DNA from: Paracoccaceae bacterium
Lineage (GTDB): Bacteria; Pseudomonadota; Alphaproteobacteria; Rhodobacterales; Rhodobacteraceae
Direction of reading: 5' to 3'
Length of the DNA stretch: 45,842 bases
Assembly (NCBI GenBank): GCA_014323785.1
Contig: JACONJ010000029.1
Coordinates: 1 to 45,842, forward strand
Each line of letters starts with the position of its first letter. Position 1 is the first letter of the stretch. Shown piece after piece: positions 25,951 to 36,053 of this stretch. Below the pieces are notes generated by a model. The model was not told the DNA's origin and made no database searches. It saw nothing but the letters and a program-made list of their open reading frames with translations. A program made the position numbers and the translations under genes.

Positions 25951-28809
25951 CTACTCAGCCGCGTGTTTGCGCGTGGCCAGCATCGGCTTAAGGTATCGCC
26001 CGGTATGGGAACTGTCCACCCCGGCCACGTCCTCCGGCGTTCCGGTGGCCACAACCATGCCGCCGCCATCGCCGCCTTCGGGGCCGATATCGATGATGTG
26101 ATCAGCGGTTTTCACAACATCCAGATTGTGCTCAATCACCACAACCGTGTTGCCGTGGTCCACGAGCTCGTGCAGCACCTCCAGAAGTTTGCGCACATCT
26201 TCAAAATGCAGGCCGGTGGTTGGTTCATCAAGAATGTAAAGCGTCCGCCCGGTGGATCGTTTGGCCAGTTCCTTCGACAATTTTACGCGCTGTGCCTCAC
26301 CACCTGACAGGGTCGTGGCCTGTTGTCCCACCTTGATATAGCCTAGACCAACGCGGACCAGGGCATCCATCTTTTCGCGAATGGCGGGCACGGCCTTAAA
26401 AAACGCCTGCGCATCCTCTACCGTCATATCCAGGACATCAGCGATGGATTTGCCCTTGAACCTGATGTCCAGCGTTTCACGGTTGTAGCGTGCGCCTTTG
26501 CAGGTCTCGCACGTCACGTAGACATCGGGCAGAAAGTGCATCTCGATCTTGATGACGCCATCGCCCTGGCATGCCTCACAGCGTCCGCCCTTTACGTTAA
26601 AGCTGAAGCGCCCGGGCTTATAGCCCCGCGCCTGCGCCTCGGGCAGGCCCGCAAACCAATCGCGAATGGGCGTAAAGGCCCCGGTGTAGGTCGCGGGGTT
26701 TGATCGGGGGGTGCGCCCGATGGGTCGCTGATCAATATCGATGACCTTGTCAAGATGCTCCAGCCCCTTGATCGTTTCGCACGGTGCGGGCGTCTGCCGT
26801 GCGCCGTTGAGCTGCATCGAGGCGGTCTTGAACAGCGTCTCGATCATCAGCGTGGATTTGCCGCCGCCCGAAACGCCGGTGACACAGACAAATTGGCCAA
26901 GCGGAAATTGGACCGTAAGATTTTGCAGGTTGTTCCCGCTGGCCTTGACCACGGTCACGGCTTTGCCATTGCCCTTGCGGCGCACTGCCGGAACCGCGAT
27001 CTCCCGCGTGCCGGACAGGTATTGCCCGGTAATCGAGGCCGCATCGCCCATGATATCAGCAGGCGTCCCCCCGCAGACAACCCGCCCACCGTGAACCCCG
27101 GCACCGGGACCGATATCCAGAACGTAATCGGCCGCCCGGATCGCGTCTTCGTCATGTTCGACGACGATCACCGTGTTGCCCTGATCCCGCAGATTTTTCA
27201 GCGTTGTCAGCAGCCGGTCATTGTCGCGCTGGTGCAGCCCGATCGAGGGTTCATCAAGCACATACAGCACCCCCGTCAGGCCCGATCCGATCTGGCTGGC
27301 CAGGCGGATGCGCTGGCTTTCCCCGCCCGATAAGGTTCCGGCAGCACGGCTAAGCGTCAGGTAATCAAGACCGACATTGTTCAGAAAGCCAAGCCGGTCG
27401 CGGATTTCCTTCAGGATCGCGCACGCGATCCTGTTCTTCTGGTCGGTCAGGGCGGCGGGAACCTCTTCGCACCAGGCCGCCGCCTCTTTGATCGACATGC
27501 GCACAACCTCACCCGCATGCAGGCCCGCAATTCTGACGGCCAGTGCCTCGGGCCGCAGGCGGTGGCCACCACAGGCACCGCAAGGGCGGTTGTTCTGGTA
27601 GCGTTCAAACTCTTCGCGGATCCAGGCACTGTCGGTTTCGCGATACCGGCGTTCCATATTGGGAATCACGCCCTCAAAACTGCGCGTGACCTGATAGACC
27701 CGGCCGCCTTCATCATAGCGAAAGCGGATCTCCTCTTCCCCTGAGCCGCGCAGAAATACCTGTTGAATCTTCTCTGGCAGGGCACTCCAGGGCATTTTCG
27801 GATCAAATTCATAGTGCCGGGCAATCGCCTCAATCGTTTGCACGAAATAGGGTGATTTGCCCTTGCGCCAGGGCGCGATGGCACCGTTTTCCAGGCTCAA
27901 TGCCTGATCCGGCACCATCAGACCGGGGTCAAAGAACAGTTCAACCCCCAGCCCGTCGCAGGCCGGGCAAGCCCCGAAGGGTGCATTGAATGAAAAGAGC
28001 CGCGGCTCAATCTCGGGGATCGTAAAGCCGGATTCGGGGCAGGCGAAATTCTCGGAGAAGACGATGCGCTCTGGTGCTCCCTCCTTTGGGGCGGTCTCTA
28101 AAACCGCTATGCCATCGGCCAGGTCAAGTGCGGTGCGGAAACTGTCGGCCAGCCGGGTTTCCGTACCCTTCTTCACCTCGATCCTGTCAACCACCACGTC
28201 GATATCATGGCGGAATTTCTTGTCAAGTGTCGGCGGGGCATCAAGCATGTGGAATGCGCCATCAACCTTCACGCGCTGAAAGCCCTGTTTACGCAGCTCC
28301 AGAAATTCCTTGCGGTACTCGCCTTTTCGGTCGCGCACTACAGGGGCCAGAAGGTGGGCGCGCGTCCCCTTCTGCATCGCCATGACCCGGTCAACCATGT
28401 CCTGAACCTGTTGTGCCTCAATCGGCAGGCCCGTGGCGGGGGAATAGGGCGTGCCGACCCGCGCAAACAGCAGGCGAAGGTAATCGTAAATCTCTGTCAC
28501 CGTACCCACTGTCGAACGCGGGTTTTTCGATGTGGTCTTCTGTTCAATTGAGATCGCCGGCGACAGGCCTGATATGTGATCCACATCGGGCTTTTCCATC
28601 ATATTAAGAAATTGCCGGGCATAGGCCGAAAGCGATTCGACATAGCGCCGCTGCCCCTCGGCATAGATCGTGTCAAAGGCCAGGCTGGACTTGCCGGACC
28701 CGGACAGCCCGGTGATCACCACAAGCGCATCGCGGGGAATGTCAACATCAATGCCCTTGAGGTTGTGCTCACGCGCACCGCGCACCTCGATCTGCTTCAA
28801 CTCTGGCAT
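25951..28809 (-). CDS. uvrA: Excinuclease ABC subunit A UvrA
   Basis: Damage-sensing ATPase of nucleotide excision repair. All 952 residues are present: the first Walker [15 protein letters not shown] (about residue 34), the insertion and zinc modules with CPxC-type pairs ([33 protein letters not shown]), the first ABC signature [12 protein letters not shown], the second Walker [11 protein letters not shown] and the second signature [15 protein letters not shown] with [10 protein letters not shown]. The start follows [19 protein letters not shown], the family N terminus. I looked for a LexA operator of the GTTC-N7-GTTC type upstream and did not find one. Confidence 0.98.
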   Translation of the reverse strand: MPELKQIEVRGAREHNLKGIDVDIPRDALVVITGLSGSGKSSLAFDTIYAEGQRRYVESLSAYARQFLNMMEKPDVDHISGLSPAISIEQKTTSKNPRSTVGTVTEIYDYLRLLFARVGTPYSPATGLPIEAQQVQDMVDRVMAMQKGTRAHLLAPVVRDRKGEYRKEFLELRKQGFQRVKVDGAFHMLDAPPTLDKKFRHDIDVVVDRIEVKKGTETRLADSFRTALDLADGIAVLETAPKEGAPERIVFSENFACPESGFTIPEIEPRLFSFNAPFGACPACDGLGVELFFDPGLMVPDQALSLENGAIAPWRKGKSPYFVQTIEAIARHYEFDPKMPWSALPEKIQQVFLRGSGEEEIRFRYDEGGRVYQVTRSFEGVIPNMERRYRETDSAWIREEFERYQNNRPCGACGGHRLRPEALAVRIAGLHAGEVVRMSIKEAAAWCEEVPAALTDQKNRIACAILKEIRDRLGFLNNVGLDYLTLSRAAGTLSGGESQRIRLASQIGSGLTGVLYVLDEPSIGLHQRDNDRLLTTLKNLRDQGNTVIVVEHDEDAIRAADYVLDIGPGAGVHGGRVVCGGTPADIMGDAASITGQYLSGTREIAVPAVRRKGNGKAVTVVKASGNNLQNLTVQFPLGQFVCVTGVSGGGKSTLMIETLFKTASMQLNGARQTPAPCETIKGLEHLDKVIDIDQRPIGRTPRSNPATYTGAFTPIRDWFAGLPEAQARGYKPGRFSFNVKGGRCEACQGDGVIKIEMHFLPDVYVTCETCKGARYNRETLDIRFKGKSIADVLDMTVEDAQAFFKAVPAIREKMDALVRVGLGYIKVGQQATTLSGGEAQRVKLSKELAKRSTGRTLYILDEPTTGLHFEDVRKLLEVLHELVDHGNTVVVIEHNLDVVKTADHIIDIGPEGGDGGGMVVATGTPEDVAGVDSSHTGRYLKPMLATRKHAAE

Positions 28810-29146
28810 GCTGCCCCCTGTTCACTGTCACTATCCTCTACAGGCATCTTTACGGGGGTGTAAAACCTCTTCACTCCCCTTTGAAGCCCTTGTAAACACC
28901 CCCTGAAACAGCAACCAGTCCCCCGCTGCTCCAGCCGCATCGGGAACCAACCCAAAAATCGCACACCCCGCCCCCTCATCCAATCCACGCTTGCATGCGA
29001 CAGGGGAATATCAAGGCACCCAAACCATCGCCCCCCGAGGCAAAGCGTGATCCAATCTGGAACCTGGCCCGTTCCGGCCTCGTGACTTGCCCCCACCCGG
29101 TGAACGCGCTATTGGGGTTGCGTTCCGCCGCAAGGGAAAGCCGCTT
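28810..29146. other. uvrA-leuD divergent intergenic region with an inverted repeat
   Basis: 337 bp without a convincing gene. GGGGGTGT at 28854-28861 and ACACCCCC at 28896-28903 are perfect inverted repeats about 45-94 bp upstream of the uvrA start, with a smaller CTTC/GAAG pair inside, so they could be an operator or a leader hairpin for uvrA. Right of this the sequence is plain GC-rich DNA ending in AAGGGAAA, the leuD ribosome site. Confidence 0.5.
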
Positions 29147-29752
29147 ATGGACACGTTCACCACCCTGACGGGCATTGCCGCCCCAATGCCGCTGATCAAT
29201 GTTGACACTGACATGATTATTCCCAAGCAGTTTCTGAAAACCATCAAACGCTCGGGGCTTGGCGTGAACCTGTTCGACGAAATGCGCTATGACGGTGGCG
29301 GCAGGGAAATCCCGGACTTCGTCCTGAACCAGCCAGCCTATCGAGAGGCCGAGATTCTGATCACTGGTACCAATTTCGGCTGCGGTTCCTCTCGCGAACA
29401 CGCCCCTTGGGCCCTGCTGGATTTCGGTATTCGATGTGTCATTGCCCCCGGCTTTGCCGACATATTCTTTAACAACTGCTTCAAGAATGGCATCCTGCCC
29501 GTCGTGTTGCCGCAAGAACAGGTGGATGTGCTGATGCAGGACGCAGAAAAGGGGGCCAATGCCCGCATGACCGTGGATTTGGCGGCGCAGACCGTTAAGA
29601 CCTCGGATGGTCAGGTCTTTGCATTCGCGGTGGATGCCTTCAAAAAGCACTGCCTGTTGAACGGGCTGGATGATATCGGCCTGACGATGGAAAAGGTCGA
29701 CAGCATCGCCCGTTTTGAGGCCAGGGTCGCGCAACAGTGCCCCTGGGTCTAA
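29147..29752 (+). CDS. leuD: 3-isopropylmalate dehydratase small subunit LeuD
   Basis: Swivel-domain subunit of the LeuCD isomerase in leucine synthesis. The 201 residues begin [20 protein letters not shown] and contain the family [13 protein letters not shown], the [20 protein letters not shown] motif that meets the substrate, and [17 protein letters not shown]. The ATG at 29147 is chosen for the AAGGGAAA upstream; the open frame to the left is non-conserved. The large subunit leuC is not beside it: uvrA is on one side and accD on the other, so the operon is broken here. Confidence 0.96.
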   Translation: MDTFTTLTGIAAPMPLINVDTDMIIPKQFLKTIKRSGLGVNLFDEMRYDGGGREIPDFVLNQPAYREAEILITGTNFGCGSSREHAPWALLDFGIRCVIAPGFADIFFNNCFKNGILPVVLPQEQVDVLMQDAEKGANARMTVDLAAQTVKTSDGQVFAFAVDAFKKHCLLNGLDDIGLTMEKVDSIARFEARVAQQCPWV

Positions 29753-30075
29753 CCCGCGGCCCTCAATTGACACGGGCCTGATCCGGCCGAATCCTAAGGT
29801 CGCCAAACTGTCTTTGTTCCAGGTCAAAGTCGTTTCGGATCACAGGCTGGTGTGGGTGGGTGTTGCCCTGCCCGGCCCCTAAGGCCACACCAGCTGTCTT
29901 CCGGGGCTTTGGCCAGGTTCGAAGGCTGTTGTCGGCACCAGAAGGGGGGATGTCTTAACCCGAACACCCGGCTTAAGCGTCGCACCTGTGTGTGAAACGC
30001 GGTGCGGTGCTGATTGCATGTCTGCTGGCCTGGTCTTATCTTGGTACCTCCCCCTTGAACAAGGCCGCGTTGCGC
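29753..30075. other. leuD-accD intergenic region
   Basis: 323 bp with no supported gene. An open frame runs in from 29992 ([17 protein letters not shown]), but it only extends the accD frame and lacks a good ribosome site. TTGACA occurs near 29767, with no clear -10 at 17 bp. It probably holds the accD-folC promoter. Confidence 0.5.
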
Positions 30076-31023
30076 ATGAACTGGATCACAAACTACGTTC
30101 GCCCCCGGATCAACTCGATCTTTTCACGCCGCGAAATACCCGAAAACCTGTGGTGCAAATGTGATGAATGCGGCATCATGCTGTTTCACCGGGAGTTGAC
30201 CGAGAACCTGAACGTCTGCACCAATTGCGGGCATCACATGGCGATCACACCGCGGAATCGGTTCAATGCGCTGTTTGACAATGGCATCTTCACCAAGGTG
30301 GAGATACCGGTACCCATCGCCGACCCGCTGCGATTCCGCGACCAGAGGAAATATCCCGACCGCCTGCGCACCGCGCAGCGGGCAACCGGAGAGGCAGAAG
30401 CGATGCTGGTTGTCCGGGGAGAGATCGGGCGCACAGCGATCATCGCGGCGGCGCAGGACTTCTCTTTCATGGGCGGGTCCATGGGCATGTATGTGGGCAA
30501 TGCCATCATCGCGGCAGCAGAATATGCGGTTAAACAGGGGCTACCCTTGGTACTCTTCTCTGCGGCTGGCGGGGCACGAATGCAAGAGGGAATCCTAAGC
30601 CTGATGCAGATGCCGCGCACCACAGTGGCGGTAGAGATGCTGAACGAGGCGCGGCTGCCCTATATTGTCGTTCTGACCCATCCGACAACCGGCGGGGTCA
30701 CGGCCTCTTATGCGATGTTGGGCGATGTGCATATCGCCGAACCCAACGCGCTGATCTGCTTTGCCGGCCCCCGGGTGATCGAACAGACAATCCGGGAAAC
30801 CCTGCCAAAAGGGTTTCAACGGGCCGAATACCTGCTGGAGCATGGCATGATCGACCGGGTGACGCCGCGTGCGCAATTGCGGGATGAGCTGATCACGATT
30901 GTGCGGATTCTGACGGGCCAGCGGCCTGCGGTGCGCGGCGACCTTCCGCTGCCGCCTGCGCCCGGGGATATCCCCGCCCCGTATAAGGCAACCGCCGCGG
31001 CCGAATCCGACAAGACGCCATGA
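30076..31023 (+). CDS. accD: Acetyl-CoA carboxylase carboxyltransferase beta subunit AccD
   Basis: With AccA, transfers the carboxyl group from biotin to acetyl-CoA to form malonyl-CoA. The 315 residues begin [20 protein letters not shown], followed by the zinc ribbon with cysteines at about 29, 32, 48 and 51 (CDEC...CTNC) and the crotonase-fold domain with [32 protein letters not shown] and [14 protein letters not shown]. The ATG at 30076 is the conserved family start; an upstream in-frame GTG would add an unrelated hydrophobic stretch. The stop overlaps folC (ATGA), the usual accD-folC pairing. Confidence 0.96.
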   Translation: MNWITNYVRPRINSIFSRREIPENLWCKCDECGIMLFHRELTENLNVCTNCGHHMAITPRNRFNALFDNGIFTKVEIPVPIADPLRFRDQRKYPDRLRTAQRATGEAEAMLVVRGEIGRTAIIAAAQDFSFMGGSMGMYVGNAIIAAAEYAVKQGLPLVLFSAAGGARMQEGILSLMQMPRTTVAVEMLNEARLPYIVVLTHPTTGGVTASYAMLGDVHIAEPNALICFAGPRVIEQTIRETLPKGFQRAEYLLEHGMIDRVTPRAQLRDELITIVRILTGQRPAVRGDLPLPPAPGDIPAPYKATAAAESDKTP

Positions 31024-32306
31024 GCAGCCCGCATTCCGGCATCCTTCTGGATCGGATGATGTCGCTTCACCCGAAGATCATCGACATGACGCTGGATCGC
31101 ATGTGGCGCATTCTGGCCGCACTTGACCATCCAGAGCGGCGCATCCCGCCCGTAATCCACATCGCGGGCACGAATGGCAAAGGTTCCACACTTGCGATGA
31201 TCCGCGCGGGGCTGGAGGACGCGGGGCAACACGTGCACGCGTATACCTCACCCCATCTTGCGCGGTTTCATGAACGTATCCGCCTGGCCGGAGAGGTGAT
31301 CGATGAACAGGCCCTGGCACACACGTTAGGCACATGTCTGGCGGCCAACGGACCCGATCCGATCACCTATTTCGAGATCACCACAGCGGCGGCGTTTCAG
31401 GCTTTTGCCGGCACACCGGCAGATATGACGCTGCTGGAGGTTGGCTTGGGCGGACGCCTGGACGCAACCAATGTGATAAATAAGCCGAAGCTGACTGTGA
31501 TCACCCCCATTGATCTGGATCATCAGCAGTTCCTTGGAGATACGATCATGAAGATCGCCGGTGAAAAGGCAGGTATACTGAAGTGCGGTGTGCCATGCAT
31601 TGTCGGCCCGCAGCAGGACGCCGCCATGGACGTGATCGAGTCCGTCGCCGCAAAACTCGGCACGCCGCTTTTGGCACATGGCCGGCACTGGCACGTGCGG
31701 GAAGAAGGCGGACGGCTGATATTTCAGGATGCGGGCGGGCGTCTGAACCTGCCGCTTCCCAATCTGATCGGGCCGCACCAAATCATGAATTCAGGCGTGG
31801 CCCTGGCCACCTTGCGCCAGCTGGATATGGGGCCGGAATCGGCAGGGGCCGCCTGTCACGCCGCGGTGACCAGGGCCGAGTGGCCCGCACGGATGCAGAG
31901 GCTTCGGCATGGCCCGCTGCAGGATGCCGCGCCCGAGGCCGAGATATGGCTGGATGGTGGCCATAACCCGCACGCGGCGGCGGCACTGGTCGCCACGCTT
32001 GGGCGTCTGCCCAAACGGCCCACCTATGTGATCTGCGGCATGCTGAACACCAAGGATGTCGCGGGATTCCTGCGCCCCCTGGGCCGGATCGCCATCGGTT
32101 TTCAGACCGTCGATATCAAAGGGCAGGCCGCAACGCTTCCCGCCGCCGAGACCGCGCGGATTGCCCGGTCCCAGGGTTTTGACGCACAGCCAGCGGGGTC
32201 GGCGGCGGCGGCATTGCACAAAATCATCGCCAAAGCCCCCCGTGCCCGTGTCGTGATCTGCGGATCGCTGTACCTTGCCGGGATAATCCTGCAGGATAAC
32301 GGATGA
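31020..32306 (+). CDS. folC: Bifunctional folylpolyglutamate/dihydrofolate synthase FolC
   Basis: Adds glutamate to dihydropteroate and to folates. The 428 residues have the Mur-ligase-like P-loop [14 protein letters not shown] (about 48-60), the [17 protein letters not shown] loop, [14 protein letters not shown], and the [16 protein letters not shown] segment. The C-terminal domain starts around [16 protein letters not shown]. Length and motifs are normal. It starts on the last bases of accD (ATGA) and is followed by about 170 bp with no gene. Confidence 0.96.
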   Translation: MSSPHSGILLDRMMSLHPKIIDMTLDRMWRILAALDHPERRIPPVIHIAGTNGKGSTLAMIRAGLEDAGQHVHAYTSPHLARFHERIRLAGEVIDEQALAHTLGTCLAANGPDPITYFEITTAAAFQAFAGTPADMTLLEVGLGGRLDATNVINKPKLTVITPIDLDHQQFLGDTIMKIAGEKAGILKCGVPCIVGPQQDAAMDVIESVAAKLGTPLLAHGRHWHVREEGGRLIFQDAGGRLNLPLPNLIGPHQIMNSGVALATLRQLDMGPESAGAACHAAVTRAEWPARMQRLRHGPLQDAAPEAEIWLDGGHNPHAAAALVATLGRLPKRPTYVICGMLNTKDVAGFLRPLGRIAIGFQTVDIKGQAATLPAAETARIARSQGFDAQPAGSAAAALHKIIAKAPRARVVICGSLYLAGIILQDNG

Positions 32307-32479
32307 ACCCCGATAAAACCCACCGCCCTTGCCCAGGGTAGCCCTGCCGTGTATTTCAGGTGCTGGCGGGGTGTGTCATGGCCACCTTTGCTACAGGGGG
32401 CGGTGCATCGTAAGCGCACGACCAGTTACCCCAAAGGGGCCCCAACGAAGGCGAATACCGCAGTGTGCAAGGGGACAGC

Positions 32480-33187
32480 ATGATCGAAACCGCAATTCCG
32501 GGGGCGCGTTGGTTCGCTGATGAGGTGGCCACCTTTGGCGACCGTCTGGCCACCGCGCGCGAAACTGCCCGCCTGACACAGGATGAACTGGCGCGGCGGC
32601 TGGGGGTGAAGCCGAAAACGGTTCGCGCCTGGGAAAATGATCAGTCCACACCGCGCGCCAATAAACTGCAAATGGTGGCGGGGCTTCTGAACGTCTCAAT
32701 CACCTGGCTTTTGACCGCACAGGGTGACGGACCCGATGGCCCTGATGGGGCGGATACGCCTGCGCTTCCGGAACCTGTCGGGGCCCTGCTGCTTGAACTG
32801 CGGGGGCTACGCACCGAGCAGGCGCAACTGGCGAACCGGATGGGCCAGCTGGAGAAACGGCTGCGTGGTGCATTGCGGGGGCCGCGCGAACAAGACCAGA
32901 TACTTGATGACCGGACCATTCGGATCAGGCGGCTGAAAATGCGGGCCACGCAGCGCGGGATCAGGGAAATGGACCTGATCCTGGGCAGCTGGGCCAGGGC
33001 GCATCTGGCCCATGCCAGTGAGGCTGATCTGGATGTGTTTGAGGCCGTTCTGGCCGAGGCCGACCACGACCTTTATCAATGGGTAACAGGGCAGGTTCCG
33101 GCCCCTGCGCACTATGCGGCATTCATGGAACACCTGGCCCGGTCCGCCCGCCGCGCTGGCGCATGGTCGGCAAGGGTGGGCGTGTGA
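32480..33187 (+). CDS. Fusion of an XRE HTH domain with SdhE (FAD assembly factor)
   Basis: A single 235-residue frame. Residues about 20-80 are a Cro/CI HTH (FGDRLATARETARLTQDELA, VKPKTVRAWENDQSTPRANK). A linker and short coiled coil cover about 98-132. Residues about 147-222 are an SdhE/DUF339 domain with RLKMRATQRGIREMDLILG, containing the RGxxE motif (R159, G160, E163) needed for flavinylation of succinate dehydrogenase, and DHDLYQWVTG. The start at 32480 has AAGGGGA before it. SdhE is normally a free protein of about 90 residues, so the DNA-binding fusion is notable. A missed frameshift between two adjacent genes is possible, but I see no sign of one. Confidence 0.8.
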   Translation: MIETAIPGARWFADEVATFGDRLATARETARLTQDELARRLGVKPKTVRAWENDQSTPRANKLQMVAGLLNVSITWLLTAQGDGPDGPDGADTPALPEPVGALLLELRGLRTEQAQLANRMGQLEKRLRGALRGPREQDQILDDRTIRIRRLKMRATQRGIREMDLILGSWARAHLAHASEADLDVFEAVLAEADHDLYQWVTGQVPAPAHYAAFMEHLARSARRAGAWSARVGV

Positions 33188-33311
33188 CCAGCAACGCCTG
33201 GCGCGGATGTCTGCCACAAGGATACCCGTTCGGGCGGGGTGGCCAATATGGCCTTGTTCGGCGGGGTGCTGCCCCGATCAAGAATTGATTGCCAATCTGG
33301 GCGGGGGTTGA

Positions 33312-34331
33312 GTGACCGTGACCTGTGCGCAAACGAAAACCGATTTTTCGATGCTCAACACAATCCAGTGCGGTGATGCAGCGTTCCTGCTTAAGCAGAT
33401 ACCGGATGCGTCCGTTGATATGGTGGTGACGTCCCCGCCCTACTACAAGCAAAGGGAATACAATCACGCCAAGCTGACCGTGGGCAATGAAGATACCGTA
33501 GAGCATTACATCGACTCACTTATGGATACATTCGTGCAGGTGGCGCGGGTGGTAAAGCCGGCCGGAAATATCGTCTACAACCTTGGGGATAAATATGTGG
33601 ATCGTTCCCTGCTTCTTGTGCCGTTCCGGTTTGCCCTTGCGGCCACGCAACGCGCCAGTGTACGTCTGGTCAATAACATCACCTGGGTTAAGACCAACCC
33701 GACACCGCGCCAGTTCACACGGCGGCTGGTCAGCAGTACCGAACCGTTTTTCCATTTCGCGCTAACGGATGACTACTACTATGACCGTGATCGATTTCTT
33801 GAATCAAAAGATAAGGTGACGCCGCGCAGGCCGGGCCCCGGAACGGGGGCCCACTACCGCTGGCTGATCGGGGAATCGCCCATGACACCGGCGCAGAAGC
33901 GCATGGCCAACCAGGAGCTCGATGATGTGATTGCGGACATGCACCGGGGCGACATTTCCGATTTCCGCATGAAGATCAAAGGGATTCACGCAGAAGCCTT
34001 TGGCGGGCAAAGCGGCGGTCGCAAATCACAGATGGACAATAAGGGCTTCACCATCATCCGCATGAATGGCCGCAGGATGAAGCGCGATGTGATTGAATCT
34101 TCGGTCGAAAGCATACCGGGCATAAGCCATTCAGCCGTATTTCCGGTTGCCATTATCCGCGAATTGGTCAGGATGCTGTGCCCGCCTGGCGGCGTTGTGA
34201 TGGACCCCTACATGGGAAGCGGTTCAACCGCGGTGGCGGCAAAGACAGAGGGGTGCCACTACATCGGCGTGGATATAGATCCCGCCTATTGTGATATGGC
34301 ACGGGAGAGGGCGCAACAATGTCTGATTTAG
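33312..34331 (+). CDS. Site-specific DNA methyltransferase, beta class
   Basis: A 339-residue enzyme with the catalytic motif IV TSPPYY (about 40-45) near the N terminus and the AdoMet-binding motif I DPYMGSGST (about 298-306) near the C terminus; this order defines the beta group. SPPY favours cytosine-N4 methylation, though adenine-N6 cannot be excluded. The middle (about 170-250) is the likely target recognition domain. A GTG at 33312 with GGGGG upstream is used; an ATG at 33351 is an alternative. No restriction endonuclease lies next to it, only a 43-codon ORF overlapping its stop. It appears to be inserted between the SdhE fusion and the ccm genes. Confidence 0.88.
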   Translation: MTVTCAQTKTDFSMLNTIQCGDAAFLLKQIPDASVDMVVTSPPYYKQREYNHAKLTVGNEDTVEHYIDSLMDTFVQVARVVKPAGNIVYNLGDKYVDRSLLLVPFRFALAATQRASVRLVNNITWVKTNPTPRQFTRRLVSSTEPFFHFALTDDYYYDRDRFLESKDKVTPRRPGPGTGAHYRWLIGESPMTPAQKRMANQELDDVIADMHRGDISDFRMKIKGIHAEAFGGQSGGRKSQMDNKGFTIIRMNGRRMKRDVIESSVESIPGISHSAVFPVAIIRELVRMLCPPGGVVMDPYMGSGSTAVAAKTEGCHYIGVDIDPAYCDMARERAQQCLI

Positions 34332-34450
34332 ATACTCTGCTGGATCGGGCCATTGATGCAACCGATGCTAATTTTGACCTTGAAACGGAACAGAGGGAAC
34401 ACCCGGCCCCTGCCCCGTGGGCAGCCCGCGCCAGCCGACAAAGGGGATGA
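34319..34450 (+). CDS. 43-codon ORF overlapping the methyltransferase stop
   Basis: Reads MSDLDTLLDRAIDATDAN then FDLETEQREHPAPAPWAA and ends soon after. It starts 13 bases inside the methyltransferase gene and has AGAGGG before the ATG. It could be a small partner, or the surviving start of a lost restriction-enzyme gene that followed the methyltransferase. The acidic, helix-prone first half looks natural; the tail is low in complexity. No family is recognised. Confidence 0.4.
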   Translation: MSDLDTLLDRAIDATDANFDLETEQREHPAPAPWAARASRQRG

Positions 34451-34498
34451 GGCAAACGGGCACTGGTCGGGCGTAAGGCATGGACCCGCGCCGGGGCG

Positions 34499-35113
34499 TC
34501 AGCCGCCGGTTCCGGCCCCGATGCTGCCGGCAGGGTCCGTTCCGATGGGGCGCAGGCTGTGGCCCGCGGCACCTAATGCGGGCAGAATCTGGTTTTCCAG
34601 GGATCGGGTCAGGATCGGCCCGCGGAAATGGTATACCACGACGCCATCATCGTTGATAAAAAAGGTCTCTGGCACGGCGATCACCCCCCAATCGCGGCCA
34701 TTTCGGGCCTGCGCATCCCGGCCGATCCGATCATAAGGGTTGCCCAGTTCCTCCAGAAACGCCAGGGCGTGATCCTGCCGGTCGCGGTAATTTACCCCGA
34801 ACAGCGGATTGCCTGCCTGGGCCAGGGCGGTCAGCACCGGATGTTCCGCACGGCATGGCGGGCACCAGGAGGCCCAGAAATTCACGATGATCAGCCCGTT
34901 ACCCTCCAGGTCTTCGCGGCGCAGCAGTGCTGCCCCGTCAAGGGTCGTCAGGTCCAGGGGGGGCGCGGGGTGCCCCTCTTGCGCCGAGGGCAGGGCACTG
35001 CTGTCAACCCCGTGCTGTCGCGCATCCTGATGGGTCTGCAGCTGCAGCGCGGCAACCCCGAAGAACCCCGCGGCCAGCACGAGGGGCAGAATCATCAGCC
35101 AGTTGACTCTCAT
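34499..35113 (-). CDS. ccmG: Thiol:disulfide interchange protein CcmG/DsbE
   Basis: Membrane-anchored periplasmic thioredoxin that keeps apocytochrome c cysteines reduced for haem attachment. The 204 residues start MRVNWLMILPLVLAAGFFGV (the N-terminal anchor). The thioredoxin fold has the active site WCPPC (cysteines at about 84 and 87) in VNFWASWCPPCRAEHP and the family GVNYRDRQDHALAFLEELG and cis-proline VPETFFIN. The ATG at 35113 overlaps the ccmD stop (ATGA). It is the last gene of the minus-strand ccm operon. Confidence 0.95.
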   Translation of the reverse strand: MRVNWLMILPLVLAAGFFGVAALQLQTHQDARQHGVDSSALPSAQEGHPAPPLDLTTLDGAALLRREDLEGNGLIIVNFWASWCPPCRAEHPVLTALAQAGNPLFGVNYRDRQDHALAFLEELGNPYDRIGRDAQARNGRDWGVIAVPETFFINDDGVVVYHFRGPILTRSLENQILPALGAAGHSLRPIGTDPAGSIGAGTGG

Positions 35114-35265
35114 GCGTGCCGGCCCCACCGTTCTTCCGCGCTGGTCAGCTGTCGTTGCACCCGGTGCGCCTGCCAAACCGAGATCAGCACAATCGCGATC
35201 AGCAGCAGCAGGGATCCGCCATAGGCCGACAGGATCGCCCCCGCGTATGGCCCCAAATCGGGCAT
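35110..35265 (-). CDS. ccmD: Haem exporter protein CcmD
   Basis: A 51-residue single-pass membrane protein that helps release holo-CcmE from the CcmABC complex. It begins MPDLGPYAGAILSAYGGS and has one transmembrane helix (about 18-33, LLLLIAIVLISVW) followed by a basic cytoplasmic tail. The start overlaps the ccmC stop as TGATG, and the stop overlaps ccmG. Its size and place between ccmC and ccmG identify it better than its sequence. Confidence 0.9.
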   Translation of the reverse strand: MPDLGPYAGAILSAYGGSLLLLIAIVLISVWQAHRVQRQLTSAEERWGRHA

Positions 35266-35996
35266 CACACCGCCCTGTCCCGGGCGATCAGTGCCTTCAG
35301 GCGGCGGGCCTGGATCTCGGTGCGGGTGCGATAGAGTACCAGGGCCAGAAACAGAAATCCGAAGCCCGCGATGCAGATGATCAGCGGATACCAATAGACA
35401 TCCGCGATGTTTTGTTCAGCGTCAAGTGACAGCGTGGCCCCCTGATGCAGGCCCTGGTTCCAGAATATCAGCGCATAGCGCGAAATAAGGGCAAAGACCG
35501 AGCCCACAAGACAGAGGACCGAGGTGAGATCCGCCGCACTGTCGGGCAGGTCAATGGCGTTCCACAGGGCCATGTAGCCAAGGTAAAACAGAAACAGGAT
35601 CAAAAATGCCGTCAGCCGTGGTTCCCATGCCCACCAGGTACCCCACATCGGCTGCCCCCAGACCGCGCCGGTGAACAGCGCGATCATGGTAAAGACCAGG
35701 CCGACGGGTGCCGCCGCCTTTGCCGCCAGGGCCGAGACATGGTGGCGGCGGATGATCCAGATCAGCGATGTGACCAGCATCATCAGCCAGGCATTCACCG
35801 CCATCAGCGCGGCGGGAACGTGCAGGTAGATGATTTTGACCGTCGCGCCCTGGCGGAAATCGTCGGGCGTGAAGAAAAATCCCCAAACCAGCCCCAGGGC
35901 CAGGCACATCGCCGCCATGGCCGATACCCACGGCAAAAGCACGGCCGAGAGGGCCATGAATTTCCGCGGATTGGCATATTCCCAAAGCGATGACAT
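35265..35996 (-). CDS. ccmC: Haem exporter/lyase protein CcmC
   Basis: Polytopic membrane protein that loads haem onto CcmE. The 243 residues start MSSLWEYANPRKFMALSAVL and have six hydrophobic segments, the axial histidine region YLHVPAALM (H about 59) and the second histidine in NQGLHQGATL. The tryptophan-rich haem-handling loop reads WGTWWAWEPRLTAFLIL at about 118-134. The residue after the last tryptophan, E125, is aspartate in the WWD motif as I know it, so the loop ends W-E here. The codon is a clear GAA. Confidence 0.95.
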   Translation of the reverse strand: MSSLWEYANPRKFMALSAVLLPWVSAMAAMCLALGLVWGFFFTPDDFRQGATVKIIYLHVPAALMAVNAWLMMLVTSLIWIIRRHHVSALAAKAAAPVGLVFTMIALFTGAVWGQPMWGTWWAWEPRLTAFLILFLFYLGYMALWNAIDLPDSAADLTSVLCLVGSVFALISRYALIFWNQGLHQGATLSLDAEQNIADVYWYPLIICIAGFGFLFLALVLYRTRTEIQARRLKALIARDRAV

Positions 35997-36053
35997 GGAA
36001 CGTATTGTTAAGGGGCGGTGGCGGCGTGCACAATATGCCAAAGGGGCGCGGCC

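Noticed and set aside
28810-28860. SOS box upstream of uvrA
   Set aside because: GTTC occurs once near 28819 but without a second half-site seven bases on.
32380-32537. Repeat of TGGCCACCTTTG at 32380 and 32526 as an operator pair
   Set aside because: The second copy is inside the coding region and both are embedded in ordinary GC-rich sequence; a 12-base match at this composition is weak evidence.
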